DNA from: Rhododendron vialii | Taxonomy: Eukaryota > Streptophyta > Magnoliopsida > Ericales > Ericaceae | Length of the DNA stretch: 64,000 nt | Assembly: GCF_030253575.1 (NCBI RefSeq) | Contig: NC_080559.1 | Location: 4,982,501 to 5,046,500, forward strand | Reading direction: 5' to 3' | Shown: in pieces, positions 34,004 through 44,600 of the stretch | Numbering within the stretch: position 1 is the stretch's first letter | How the letters are laid out: the number at the start of each line of letters is the position of its first letter | Made by a program: the position numbers and the translations under genes | Notes under the pieces: generated by a model | What the model was told of the DNA's origin: nothing | What the model saw: only the letters and a program-made list of their open reading frames with translations | Databases searched by the model: none

Positions 34004-37000
34004 CTGAAAGATCAGAAATATTAGTCTTTATTTCTCTGGATAAGTAATCTGCTAAAGCGTTTTCTCTCCCTTTAATATGTTCAAATTCTACTGTGTATCC
34101 GTTACCTGTTATTGTATCTACAAAGTTAAGCCATCTACGAGTACTAATCTTTTTCTCATTGAGAAGCTTATGAAATTTAACAATTGCTTCACAATCTGTT
34201 CTGACTGTAAAAGGTTTGAATAGCCATAACTTGAAGCTATTAATGGCGTTAATAACTCCTAATATTTCACAATCTATGCTGGCTAAATTTCCTTTTTCTT
34301 TATATTTTCCACTGGAATACCTACAAATTTTTTCTGTAGATTTTGCTGAGTATTTAGTAGATTTACTGAGGAGTATTGCTCCCCATCCCTTTTCACTGGC
34401 ATCTACCTCTATTACTATGTAATCAGATTCTAATGGTAAATCTAGTTCTGGTAGATTTCTACAGATCTCTTTGATTTTTCTGACAAGATTAATATCTTGC
34501 TGGTTGAAGTATTTTTGACCAGTTGGGGTCGTTTTACTGTATAGGGGTCCTATGATTTTGCTAAGATCCTTTATGTAAGGTCTAGCATAATTCAAGGTTC
34601 CTAAGAATGACTGGAGTTTTTTCTTATCTTCTATTTTATCAGGAAATTCTAATATCTTCTGTGCAATGTGTGGTTGTAACTGGATCTTTCCTTTTCCTAT
34701 TCTTACTCCTAAATATTCTATATATTCTTTATTTAATTCCATTTTCTTTTTACTAATGATTAAACCATTATCTAAGAATAATTGAAAAACAATTCTAAGA
34801 TGCCTATAATGTTCATCCTGTGTCTTACTGAAAACAAGAATATCATCAATATAAACAAGAATGAAAGAATTGTAATTTTTAAATATACTATCCATTTTTC
34901 TTTGAAAAATGCTAGGGGCTGTTTTTAAGCCAAAGGGCATGACTATCCATTCATAACATCCCTGAGGACATGTGAATGCTGTCCATGGTCTGCTGGACTG
35001 ATCTAACATAATCTGCCAAAATCCTGATTTACAATCAAATTTACTAAAAATAATTGCATCTTGAATACTATTGATAAGCTGTTCTTTACTGGGTATATCA
35101 TAGCTGTCTAACTGGATATTGTCATTGAGGCGTTTATAGTTTATAACCATTCTTGCCTTATCTCGTTTAATTTCTGCATGGTTTCTTACCATAAAGGCTG
35201 CACTTCTGTGGGGACTTATACTTTCTGTTATTACCTTAAGATCTAATAGTTCTTTAATCTGTTTTTCAAATTCCTTTATATCTAAAGGGCTATATACTAT
35301 TTTCTGAGTACTGATTTTAAAATCTGGGTTTATGATTTCTAAATGTGCTAAGGTTCTGGTTTTATTCCAATGTCTGATTGGATTTTCTCCTAATATTTGG
35401 GTTTTTTCTGCTAATCTGATTAATTCATCTAACAGATCTTTATCTGTTCTTTTTCTCTTTTTGCGATCAAGAACAGACAAAGAATGTTCTATTTGGCAAA
35501 AATCTATTATATCATGGTCTATCTGGATTAACTGTTCTTCTAGCTGTTCTTCCATTAACCATTCTAATTCTGTTTCGACGATGTCATCTATGGTTTCCTC
35601 GTATGAATCTAACTGTGTATCTGGAGATGGTACGTCTCTTAACGCTTCTGCTATTTTCTCCTTTACTATCCTATTTTCTTCTGCTATTTTTTCAGTTTCA
35701 GTTATGGTTCCACCACGCTTAGCTGACAACTCTGATTCTGTATTCTGGGCATGAAGTGTTTCTACCTGTAAACTACGTTTATGAAACGTCACAAAGTGTT
35801 TGCTAAATGTGATGCTTCCATTCATACTGTCTATAAAGTTTAATCCTAAGATAAACTTATAGCTGTGATTAATATCGCCTATCCATACCATGGGTAATGG
35901 GTAGGTATGCTGCTGTTGAAGTCTGTTAGTAAACCTAATGCTGCTATTCATGAGACATGTATCATAAATGATGCTGGTGTTATTCATGAGATCTGCTCTA
36001 GCTATATATCCTGGTTTGGTAAAATATTCTATTGGTATAAGATCACTGCTAATGTGACTCTTGCTGGCTCCTGTATCTACCATAGCTTTGGTTTCTATGA
36101 TTTTACCTGGATTCTTTCCTTTAGCTGGTAATAAGATCTCACAATTTATCTCTATAAGACTGTTTTCGCCTATTCTGTTGACCGACTCGACAATGTTGCA
36201 GTGGTCTTCTAATACTTCGACTGATTTTAAGGGCTGGTTTTTCTCATGTAACTGGTTTCTTAATCTACCATTTTCTATTCTATATGTTTCTAATTCTATA
36301 GATAAAATTTCTATTTTCTTTTCTAGCTCTCCTACTTGCTTTTCTAACTGAAATTTGGTTCTATCCAAATCTAACCTAATTGTAGCTGCTTCTAACTTGG
36401 CTTCCTGGAGTGCTAATTTAGAATTTTGGTTTAACACTGGTTGCTGTATGCTACCACTTAAATCTATCAAATCTCTATCTATCTGATAATTTTTCTTGAG
36501 ACAAAATTTGCAAATATTTTTCTTACAATATTCACAGATGCTTCTAAATAATCTAAAAGGATAACCATTGCATTCTGAGCAAGGTTCACTGTCTTGTCCT
36601 ATATTATGTTTCCATTGGTGTATGCATTCTGTACTGCTTTTAATCATAAAAGTATATTCTGGTAGATAACTGGAAAGTTCATCTTCTGAACTACTACTGT
36701 AACTATCGCTTTCTTCTAAGAAATTTATCTCTTCTGGTTCTGTACTGATTGTACTGATCAAACTATATATTGATTCAGTGTCACTATCTTCTAGTTTTAT
36801 TTCTATAAACTCTATATTATCAAAATCTCCTAATTCTGCCATAAGATTGGCTTTTTCCGCACTTCTCTGATTTTTCCCTTTATTAGGGCATTTATTGGCT
36901 AAATGATCTTCTGAATCGCATATAAAGCATTTACATTTTCTATTCTGGGTTGATTGAACCTTCTTCCTAAAATGTTTCTTAGGCCTTGGTTTAAACTGTC

Positions 37001-39281
37001 TTTTACTGGATGCTTGTTCATAGGATTGACTTTTCCTATATCTCTTTCTAGGATAATAACCATGTTTTTGATATCTATAGTTGTATTTTCTTGTCTGTGC
37101 TATTTTCCTATGGTATTTACTGGCTTTCTTCTGATATTTATAAAATTTATTTTTCTTTTTCTTTCTTTTTTCTTGGTCATATCCATACTGTTGTGGAGTA
37201 TATATGACTTGGCTACAGAAGTTTAACCTGTTTTTCTTTATGCCTTTCTGTATTTCAAGTGTTGTACACTTGTCTCTTAAAACTGTAAAAACAAACTGAA
37301 TTCTAGGACCTATTCCTAAATGTTGGTTTTCATCTCCATTGGTGACTTTCCATTTTTCCCATATTTCTTCTCCTAATGGGCCTGGAAGTTTTCTGAAGAA
37401 TTTATCACTAATCTCTGGATCTAGTGCTCTGCCTGTCTGGGATGCAAGGGCTATAAAGTCATTGCAAAAATTGACTATATATTTCCATTTATGCAACTTA
37501 AGCTGTTCTAACTGTCTTATAGCTACATTCTGGTAAGTGGTATTTCCTCTATTAGGATCTGCTCCTATGATTAGGGTTTTAACTAGACTAGTGAAATTGT
37601 AGACATTTGGTCCTTGGGCTATCAAAGCCGCATATTGAATTTCAAAATCTCTTTTATATGCTTCTACAATTCCTTTTGCTGTATCTCCTAAATATGATTC
37701 GCAATATGACCACATCTCTGCTGAAGAGTGCCAATTGGTCATTTCTAAAAGTTTTCTTACTAAGGCTTGTTCCCATCTGTCTATTACTGCTTTATGAAAC
37801 TGAGGATCAAATGCTGCAATGTCTAACATTAATCCCGTGCCTGCTTGTGCCATAAGGGTTATATCTCTATCTACTGGTAACCTTTTTCCATAGGTTCTGA
37901 ATTCTAGTTCTTGAGCTGATGGCTCTATTCTAGACCTGCTAATTGGAATGTTTCCCATTTCGTATACTTGATTTGGGAGTACTGGTGGAGTATTGTCATA
38001 TGTCTCCATTTTGACTTCTACCATATGACTTTCTGTGTTTTCTACTGGTGGTTGGTAATATTTAGATCTAGGGTCTGAGTGGCAAAACATATCTTCGACT
38101 GAGAGATTGTTTTCCCTGCTGGTATCATATTCTAAAAATTCTTCTTCTAAGACAAATATATTATTCTCTATTAAATATTGTCTTTGAAAACTATCTTCTA
38201 TTTCTGGATGCTCATACTCAAGTTTTTGAGTATAATATCCTTCCAAAATCTGGTAATCATAATAATCTAAATCTGGTCTGTAAACTGGTTCTAGGAGTTC
38301 TCTTAACCTGATTATGTCAGATTCACTAAATTTAAATAACTGATCAAAAGAAAACTGAGGCTGTTCGTATGCCATATAGATGTGTTCTGTTTCTATTTCT
38401 GACTGAATAGAACTGCTAACATCTGAATGTCTACCTACATAAGTATAATCGCTGAATCTGAGATTAACTTCTCTTGAACTCGTAGTATAAAAACTATTAT
38501 TATTTGGTTTAAGCTGTGTTTTTGGAACTAAGTTAGTGACTTTCCATTCAAGTCCGGCTAACATTTCTGAGTTTCGTTTTTTGGCTTCTATTACCTGAAT
38601 TCCTCTAGTACCTAAAGCTTTCAAATATTGATCTATTCTGAGCTTGTATTTGGTGCTACTGTGGTTACTCAATTTTCCTATAAAACTTACGCATGCTAAA
38701 AGGTTCTGAGCATTGGGGATCATATGATATCCTTTTGTTTTAATTCCTATTCTTATATGCTGGTAGAATTCATCTAAGGTTACCTGGAAACCTGGTGTGC
38801 AGTAAACAATCTGACAGTTGTTGTTCATGTCTAATTCCATGCTTCCTATCAAGGCTTGCTCTTGATTTGTAAATCTATTGTCAAAGATCATGACCAATAC
38901 TTTGGTTCCTAGATCTTGTCTAGCTAATCCCTTGATTCCTATGGTAATTAATCCTAGGTGTATAAGACCTAATCTTAACCTTTTGAGCTTGTTGAAGCTC
39001 TCCTGGGTAATTATTTCTAAGACTTCTGTCTGATTTTCTGTTACTACGCTAATTGGCTTTTCTTGGTAACTGGTGTAAGTTCTAACTCCTCTATTGAAGA
39101 AATTTTGTGATTTGTATAAAATCTCTGGATCTAATATCTCTAAACTGTGATTTCTAAATCTTTCTAATTGTATTTCTGGATCTATGATTCCTTCAATTCT
39201 GTTTTCTTCTATTGGCTGTTTTCCAAATACTCTATTGAGTAAAGGAATTCCACTGACTTTGGTCTTACTGCTAGATGTCAT
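33924..39281 (-). CDS. Pararetrovirus ORF3 polyprotein (MP-CP-protease-RT-RNase H)
   Basis: 1785 aa, uninterrupted. Order by position: a movement-protein-like N-terminus (~1-330), an acidic linker, a coat-protein region (~460-800) ending in a Lys/Arg-rich tract, and a CCHC zinc finger (C-X2-C-X4-H-X4-C, ~783-796). A second cysteine array follows at ~895-925 with spacing C-X2-C-X11-C-X2-C-X4-C-X2-C, then a coiled coil. The aspartic protease has VDTGAS at ~1067. The reverse transcriptase has YIDDILVFS at ~1475. RNase H has EVDASEKGWG at ~1620. The second array with exactly this spacing is the badnavirus/tungrovirus hallmark. The start codon shares one base with the ORF2 stop (TAATG), suggesting coupled reinitiation or leaky scanning. 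Confidence 0.92.
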   Translation of the reverse strand: MTSSSKTKVSGIPLLNRVFGKQPIEENRIEGIIDPEIQLERFRNHSLEILDPEILYKSQNFFNRGVRTYTSYQEKPISVVTENQTEVLEIITQESFNKLKRLRLGLIHLGLITIGIKGLARQDLGTKVLVMIFDNRFTNQEQALIGSMELDMNNNCQIVYCTPGFQVTLDEFYQHIRIGIKTKGYHMIPNAQNLLACVSFIGKLSNHSSTKYKLRIDQYLKALGTRGIQVIEAKKRNSEMLAGLEWKVTNLVPKTQLKPNNNSFYTTSSREVNLRFSDYTYVGRHSDVSSSIQSEIETEHIYMAYEQPQFSFDQLFKFSESDIIRLRELLEPVYRPDLDYYDYQILEGYYTQKLEYEHPEIEDSFQRQYLIENNIFVLEEEFLEYDTSRENNLSVEDMFCHSDPRSKYYQPPVENTESHMVEVKMETYDNTPPVLPNQVYEMGNIPISRSRIEPSAQELEFRTYGKRLPVDRDITLMAQAGTGLMLDIAAFDPQFHKAVIDRWEQALVRKLLEMTNWHSSAEMWSYCESYLGDTAKGIVEAYKRDFEIQYAALIAQGPNVYNFTSLVKTLIIGADPNRGNTTYQNVAIRQLEQLKLHKWKYIVNFCNDFIALASQTGRALDPEISDKFFRKLPGPLGEEIWEKWKVTNGDENQHLGIGPRIQFVFTVLRDKCTTLEIQKGIKKNRLNFCSQVIYTPQQYGYDQEKRKKKKNKFYKYQKKASKYHRKIAQTRKYNYRYQKHGYYPRKRYRKSQSYEQASSKRQFKPRPKKHFRKKVQSTQNRKCKCFICDSEDHLANKCPNKGKNQRSAEKANLMAELGDFDNIEFIEIKLEDSDTESIYSLISTISTEPEEINFLEESDSYSSSSEDELSSYLPEYTFMIKSSTECIHQWKHNIGQDSEPCSECNGYPFRLFRSICEYCKKNICKFCLKKNYQIDRDLIDLSGSIQQPVLNQNSKLALQEAKLEAATIRLDLDRTKFQLEKQVGELEKKIEILSIELETYRIENGRLRNQLHEKNQPLKSVEVLEDHCNIVESVNRIGENSLIEINCEILLPAKGKNPGKIIETKAMVDTGASKSHISSDLIPIEYFTKPGYIARADLMNNTSIIYDTCLMNSSIRFTNRLQQQHTYPLPMVWIGDINHSYKFILGLNFIDSMNGSITFSKHFVTFHKRSLQVETLHAQNTESELSAKRGGTITETEKIAEENRIVKEKIAEALRDVPSPDTQLDSYEETIDDIVETELEWLMEEQLEEQLIQIDHDIIDFCQIEHSLSVLDRKKRKRTDKDLLDELIRLAEKTQILGENPIRHWNKTRTLAHLEIINPDFKISTQKIVYSPLDIKEFEKQIKELLDLKVITESISPHRSAAFMVRNHAEIKRDKARMVINYKRLNDNIQLDSYDIPSKEQLINSIQDAIIFSKFDCKSGFWQIMLDQSSRPWTAFTCPQGCYEWIVMPFGLKTAPSIFQRKMDSIFKNYNSFILVYIDDILVFSKTQDEHYRHLRIVFQLFLDNGLIISKKKMELNKEYIEYLGVRIGKGKIQLQPHIAQKILEFPDKIEDKKKLQSFLGTLNYARPYIKDLSKIIGPLYSKTTPTGQKYFNQQDINLVRKIKEICRNLPELDLPLESDYIVIEVDASEKGWGAILLSKSTKYSAKSTEKICRYSSGKYKEKGNLASIDCEILGVINAINSFKLWLFKPFTVRTDCEAIVKFHKLLNEKKISTRRWLNFVDTITGNGYTVEFEHIKGRENALADYLSREIKTNISDLSDGVFQQHNQNRSEVFNIRKCNSQSFS

Positions 39282-39700
39282 TATTGAGTTTCTGAGGATT
39301 GAGGAATTTCTAGTCTCTTTCCTTTGTTTGGGTCTGGAGTACCAAATATATTATAATAAAAGGTATTGTTTTGTAAAGTTCTACTGGATTTTTTGGGTTC
39401 TAAGTACCCTGTTGAGGACGAAATACTGATCTGGTTTATTTTAGAAGTTAAAGCTTCTAACGCGTTTCTTTCTTGGAGTTTATCTACTCTAATGGATAAC
39501 TGATCTATCTTTTCTGATGTCTCTGCTAGTCTATGGCTAAGACTAATTAAAAGTTCTATGATAGTATTATTTTGCTTAACGACAATCTCGTCTGTTTTTC
39601 CTGTTGGTTTGAAACTAGACAATCCGATAGGATCTGGTTGAATCTTTCCTGAATTTTCTAATGCTATTCTATAAAATAAACTATCACGACTATTCTCCAT
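39281..39700 (-). CDS. Pararetrovirus ORF2 protein
   Basis: 139 aa, in the place of badnavirus/tungrovirus ORF2. A heptad-like segment (ISLSHRLAETSEKIDQLS) suggests a short coiled coil in the middle; the C-terminus is basic and proline-containing (FGTPDPNKGKR). It overlaps ORF1 by 11 nt and shares one base with ORF3. In relatives this small protein associates with virions or nucleic acid; here that is inferred from position only. Confidence 0.75.
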   Translation of the reverse strand: MENSRDSLFYRIALENSGKIQPDPIGLSSFKPTGKTDEIVVKQNNTIIELLISLSHRLAETSEKIDQLSIRVDKLQERNALEALTSKINQISISSSTGYLEPKKSSRTLQNNTFYYNIFGTPDPNKGKRLEIPQSSETQ

Positions 39701-40256
39701 TTGATAATTTCTTTACTTCTTCCAAAAGAATCTCCATCTTCTGGAGTTTCTTGTCAATTTCTCTCTTAATTTCAACTGAGCTCTGTTTTATTCTTTCTAC
39801 TTCAATTCTGAGGTCTTTAACTAAGTTTCTAACCTCTGTTTCAATTTCTTTTGGTTGGATAGTGTCTAATATACTGGTTAAATTTATTATATCCTGTTTG
39901 CAAGGCAATTTATCTGATATAACTAACTGTTTCTCTTCTAATTTACTTATTCTTTTAAGTATTTCTGAATGTAAATCTTTAAAGTAATCTAAATTCTCTA
40001 ATTGCTTGTGAATCTTTGATCTGCTAATTTTTTCTAAAATCTGGGTAGTTTGGTCAAGAGATTTTTTCGAAAACTCTTCAAACTGATTTCTGGTAATTAT
40101 ATTCTTTTTAAATTCTAAACTAATTTTCTTATCTAAACCACAACTGAGCTGTTCTATTAACTGAAAACCTGTTTTAATCTGAACGTACTGTCTAGACTGT
40201 TGAGATCTGATTTCACTTAAACTAGGACTAAAAGCTTTTAAGAGTTCTTCAATCAT
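39690..40256 (-). CDS. Pararetrovirus ORF1 protein
   Basis: 188 aa, rich in Lys, Glu, Leu and Ile, with long helical/coiled-coil stretches over most of its length (for example ILKRISKLEEKQL and EIDKKLQKMEILLEEVKKL). It lies first in the transcript order, ~75 nt after the primer site, as ORF1 does in badnavirus-like genomes. Function unknown. Confidence 0.7.
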   Translation of the reverse strand: MIEELLKAFSPSLSEIRSQQSRQYVQIKTGFQLIEQLSCGLDKKISLEFKKNIITRNQFEEFSKKSLDQTTQILEKISRSKIHKQLENLDYFKDLHSEILKRISKLEEKQLVISDKLPCKQDIINLTSILDTIQPKEIETEVRNLVKDLRIEVERIKQSSVEIKREIDKKLQKMEILLEEVKKLSNGE

Positions 40257-40331
40257 AAAACTAAACTAATCGAGAATAAATATTGAACTAAACAATAATC
40301 TGGCTACTTGAATTAACAAATAGTACTGTAG

Positions 40332-40343
40332 GCTCTGATACCA
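40332..40343 (-). other. tRNA-Met primer binding site of the pararetrovirus
   Basis: On the minus strand TGGTATCAGAGC, complementary to the 3' end of plant initiator tRNA-Met, the standard primer of caulimovirids. It marks the start of minus-strand DNA synthesis. Confidence 0.9.
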
Positions 40344-40584
40344 ATTTTGCGGGTGGTATTGTGTAAAATAAATGCGGAATAAATTGCGATAAAAATTGAA
40401 GATACAGAATAACCTAGAGGGTCCTAACTGAGAATATCTAAGAATTCTGGGGAATTGTTTCTAAGGTACTGTTATTAGTTTTAAAAATATTGGAAATGTT
40501 GGTCTGTAATGTAATTATTACTCTACTTTACACGTAAGGTCAGGATGAGTATCGGTTTCCAGTCATTACTGATAGCATTTCTGT

Positions 40585-40748
40585 TTTAAAAAAAGCTGCC
40601 AAACACTTGGAATGTAAAAACTGGAAAATGAAAAAAGTAGCCAGCAAATGTATTCTCCAAAACACATTTTAAAAAGCAGCAACCAAACACCAAAAATGTA
40701 AAAACCAAAAAATGAGAAGCTGAAAATGCAGCTTCCAAACACCCCCTT
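40585..40748. repeat. Right foldback arm (CCAAACACCCCCT)
   Basis: Reverse complement starts AGGGGGTGTTTGGAAGCT, mirroring the arm at 30025. Inside are CATTTTTTGG and GTGTTTGG words as in the left arm. Confidence 0.5.
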
Positions 40749-41644
40749 AGATTTAGAAGGGATGTTTTTTGAAAACAAAAAATACCCTCTTTAAATTTGA
40801 GCCGGATGCTCTAAATAAACCAAAATGGTCCGAAGTAAATTGAGGGGATTCGGCCCCTCAAATACTTCATTCGTCCCATTTTTATTATTTATTTTTGAAT
40901 TGTGTATCATTTTTGAATTGTTTATATCTTTCGATGTATAATATTTTTATAATTTTGAAAATTTTGTATTATAGAACTATCTTTTCTGCTTTCTTTCTAA
41001 ACATTATTTTTCAAAAAGAGAGTAATTTCAAGCTCAAATATAATGAAAATGAGAAATAATTTTTTAAAATTTTTTGCGCCGTTTAAAAGATCTCACTGAG
41101 ATCTATCAAATAAAATTCAGATTGGTAAAAAAATTATTTATATAAATACATAATTTTTAAACTTGAAAGTATCTTACTTTTTAAAAAGTTTGTTTTTTGA
41201 GAAAGTGAAACACCTTCTATTAAACAAGATCTATATTTATGGAGTAAATAAGTTACATATTGCATAAGATCCGCACTAAAAGATATTGGCAATGAAAATT
41301 GGACGGAGGGTAGGCTCAGTTCCGGAACGTCTTCTTAAGAAATAACTACTTCTTTTATATTTTCAAATTCAAAAATAATATAAATAAAAAATAATTTTTC
41401 AATTTTTTTGCACTGTAGTAAAGATTTCAATGAAATCTATCAAATTAGATTCATAGTGATAAGAAAATTATTTACGTAAGCACATAAAATTGCTTTCTTA
41501 AAAAATAAATACTTATTTATCGTTCTGGGCCCGTGGTAATATACTCGACGGCGACAGTCCTCGCCGGCAGTCCTCCATCTCTATCGACGGTGACTTAACT
41601 CACTCACTCACTCACTCTCTCTCTCTCTCCACCAACAAAACCCA
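40749..41644. other. Spacer before SDR gene F
   Basis: Two direct copies of a ~60-bp AT-rich segment (AAAGAT(C/T)TCA(C/A)TGA and ATCTATCAAAT) lie near 41089 and 41412. CT/CACT repeats at 41597-41628 form the leader just before the ATG at 41645. No gene seen. Confidence 0.5.
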
Positions 41645-44600
41645 ATGACGAACCAGCTGGAGCCATGGGCCCAATTGGGCGACAAAGTGGTGATGGTCAC
41701 CGGTGCGTCGTCGGGCATAGGCCGGGAGTTCTGCCTCGACCTTGCCAGATCCGGCTGCAGGATCGTCGCCGCGGCTCGCCGACTCGACCGGCTCGAGTCC
41801 CTCTGCGGCGAAATAAACCGGCTCCCCCACTCCGGCACCGGGTCGCCCCACGGTCGACGGGCGGCGGCGGTGGAGCTCGACGTTGGCGCCGACGGGCCCG
41901 TCGTCGAGGCGGCCGTGCAGAGGGCTTGGGATGCGTTTGGGACCATTGATGTTCTTATCAACAATGCTGGTGTTTCAGGTGATCTAAGATTTTGTGAAAA
42001 AATTTAGTTGCTTGGAAAATGGAATTTTATTTGTCATATGGATCCACCTGCTGAGAAGCCGGTGCAGTTCAATCTCGGTCGTTTGCCCCAACAATTAAGG
42101 ATCTACAATGAACAAAGTATGTAAGATAAGTAGGATAAATTTTACCTTTGGGATCAGTATCTTTTTGGTAAAGATAGGATAAGTATCTTGCCCGTCAATT
42201 ATTCTACAAACACAAACACACTCACATTCATATTGGGATCCACTCACACTGAACCTTTAGTGTGTGTAAAGTGTTTGTGGTTGTAGAATAATAGCTTACC
42301 CGTAGGATAATTTAAGCAAATATGGAACTTTCAAAACACTTTTCGACAACTGTGGTGATGCGAACTGTCCTTTGGGAAGGAAATCAAGTAGTATTGATGC
42401 AGGATGTGAGCAAACCATAGGGGGTATTTATGAATTCATGATGTGGAATAATACAACCACCCATTGAATCCAACGTCTGCTTTACGAGCTCCTTCGTTGT
42501 GCATTGTTCCACGTGCTCACTATGATAGTAGAGTCCTCTACAAAGCTTCACACGTCCCAAATCTCTAGTGGTTATGGTGGTGCTCTTGAGAGAACTAGGG
42601 GAGAGTATGTGGTATACAGATACAGAGATGGGAAAAATATGGTGAACACACTTCTTAGTTATATGTTCATCATGTAAGAAAAAAGAATAGATGAGCTAAG
42701 ACTAATTTATCCTGAGAGCAATTCGTTTTCCACCCTCACCTTGAGTGATGGTAACTTTTTCCATGATACTCATGGGACATAGCTAAGGCGTGACTGTTAC
42801 TTTCTTTTCCTGATACTTCCTTTTTGTTGGACTCTGATTTTATTTATTTAAAGCATGTGTGTTTTTACGCATGCTTGCCTCCTTTTTTTGGCCAGATTCT
42901 TAGCATTGGATGGAAATATCCGACTTCCCAAACAAGTGGTTTAAGATTAAATTCCCATTGCATAGCCATTAGGAAGAGTACCTATATTCCCTTGCTTGTT
43001 GACGATAGCTGATGCAAAGTATTTGGGAACCTATTGATATAAGTGAAGTAAATGTTAACCTAGAATTGTTGAAATGTTTTTTTCCCCCTTGTTCTCCCTC
43101 TTTGAATTGCAATATTGTGGAGTTTATGTCAACTTCTTGGAGGCGTACATAAGTTGAGTTCTTTCTTTCTTTTATTAAAATTTCATTTCACATCTGCACT
43201 TTCGATTCGAGCACATCCTTGGCTCTATGTTTACACAAAAGTTCTCTAATGTGGGTGTCAGGAAGCGTGAAACCTCTGTCGGATTCATCGGAGGAGGAGT
43301 GGAATAGTATATTTAAAATAAACTTGACAGGAACATGGTTGGTGTCAAAGTATGTTTGCTCGCAGATGTGTGATGCTAAGAAGGGAGGGTCAGTCATCAA
43401 TATTTCTTCTATTGGTGGTCTTAACCGTGGGCTGTTACCAGTGAGTTATGCATATTGTTCTTCGAAGGCAGCAGTAAACACGCTGACAAAGGTGAGGTGC
43501 CGTAAAATCTCTCCTGAATTTGCCATTGACCTTTGGACTGGCTGGTTTACTGGAAAATTTTATGACTTACAAGTTGCAAATTTGATTGTCATACAGTTCA
43601 GTATTGCATTTAATGCTTATGTTAGGGATAGAAGTACTAGTTTACAATTCTAGTGCATGTTAGTCCGACTTTTGAGCACATTTTGTTTTATTAAGCAACC
43701 AAATATAGTTGTGGGAAAACTTTGTTAACCTCTTAGAGAAATCATAAGCTGTGTTTGAATGTCAAATGATTAGGTGGTCACTTCATTGTCCTTGTTTTTT
43801 TCCCGTACAGCGGTAAGTATCTTGCTTAGATTGTTTTGGGGCATTATGTACCAGAAGTCTTCTTCTCATTGTTGGACCAAGGGCTGCCTGGTGGTTTTGG
43901 GGCCTTGGGCACAATCTCACAAGGGATTTTTACCTGTTAAGGTGTTACTTAAATTTTTTTTGTTTTGAATTAAAAAAAAAAAAAATCAATGTAACTTGTT
44001 TCCGTACATATGTATTCCCGTAATAAAGATGAGCTATATGGCCTTTACATTCTCGGTGGTTCCGCCCAGGGCAGGGTATTTGGACAAGACAGCTATTCGT
44101 TTTATTTAACTTCAAAAAAAATAGTTTCTTTTCCCTTTTACTTTGGGTCCTTTGGATATATTCTGCCTTTGTTATTGCATTTGCGGCTCTATGAACAAGA
44201 TTATTATCTTTTAGGACCTTCAGATAAGAAGTGTCTAGTGTTACTTTCTTTCTTCTTTCATATTCTCCTGTGGAGAAGGCATGTTTTAATGATGTTTATC
44301 ATCAAAAAAAAGTTTCTATTTTGCTCGCAATAAATTTGGAAAGGAAAGATTTTTTTGTTGGCCAAAAGGAGGAATTTTTTGAGCCTTTTGACTATGAGAG
44401 TTTTCACCAAATAATAAACAGAAGACAAAGAGAGTTGTTTAGTCTGCTCCACTGGATATAAGTGATATTCCAGACTAAACTGAGCTCTTGGAAGATCCAT
44501 GAGCTTGAGGATTGTTCAACTCATTGGACATTTGTACTGATGTAAATGGGAGTAATAGCTTGGAGTTCGACTTGCAGTTGCTGTCTAGTGTGTTTTGTAG

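Larger units (their letters stand above)
31017..40584 (-). mobile_element. Endogenous caulimovirid (pararetrovirus), four open ORFs
   Basis: A ~9.5-kb minus-strand viral insertion. Reading right to left: primer site for tRNA-Met (40332-40343), ORF1 (188 aa), ORF2 (139 aa), ORF3 polyprotein (1785 aa), ORF4 (587 aa), then a TATA box (31951-31960) and a leader-like region to about 31017. No integrase is encoded, as expected of this family. The four frames are uninterrupted, so the copy is probably young. The insertion is permuted: the promoter lies downstream of ORF4, and the genome would have to be circular or tandem for that promoter to serve ORF1. Outer limits are estimated from where viral features stop. 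The host origin of 40344-40584 cannot be excluded. Confidence 0.85.

Noticed and set aside
35332..35754. Plus-strand ORF of 140 codons inside the pararetrovirus
   Set aside because: Antisense to the polyprotein, no motif, expected by chance in this composition.
41665..41949. Second-frame ORF over SDR exon 1 (also at 23720-24010)
   Set aside because: GC-rich frame overlap; the SDR frame has the family motifs.
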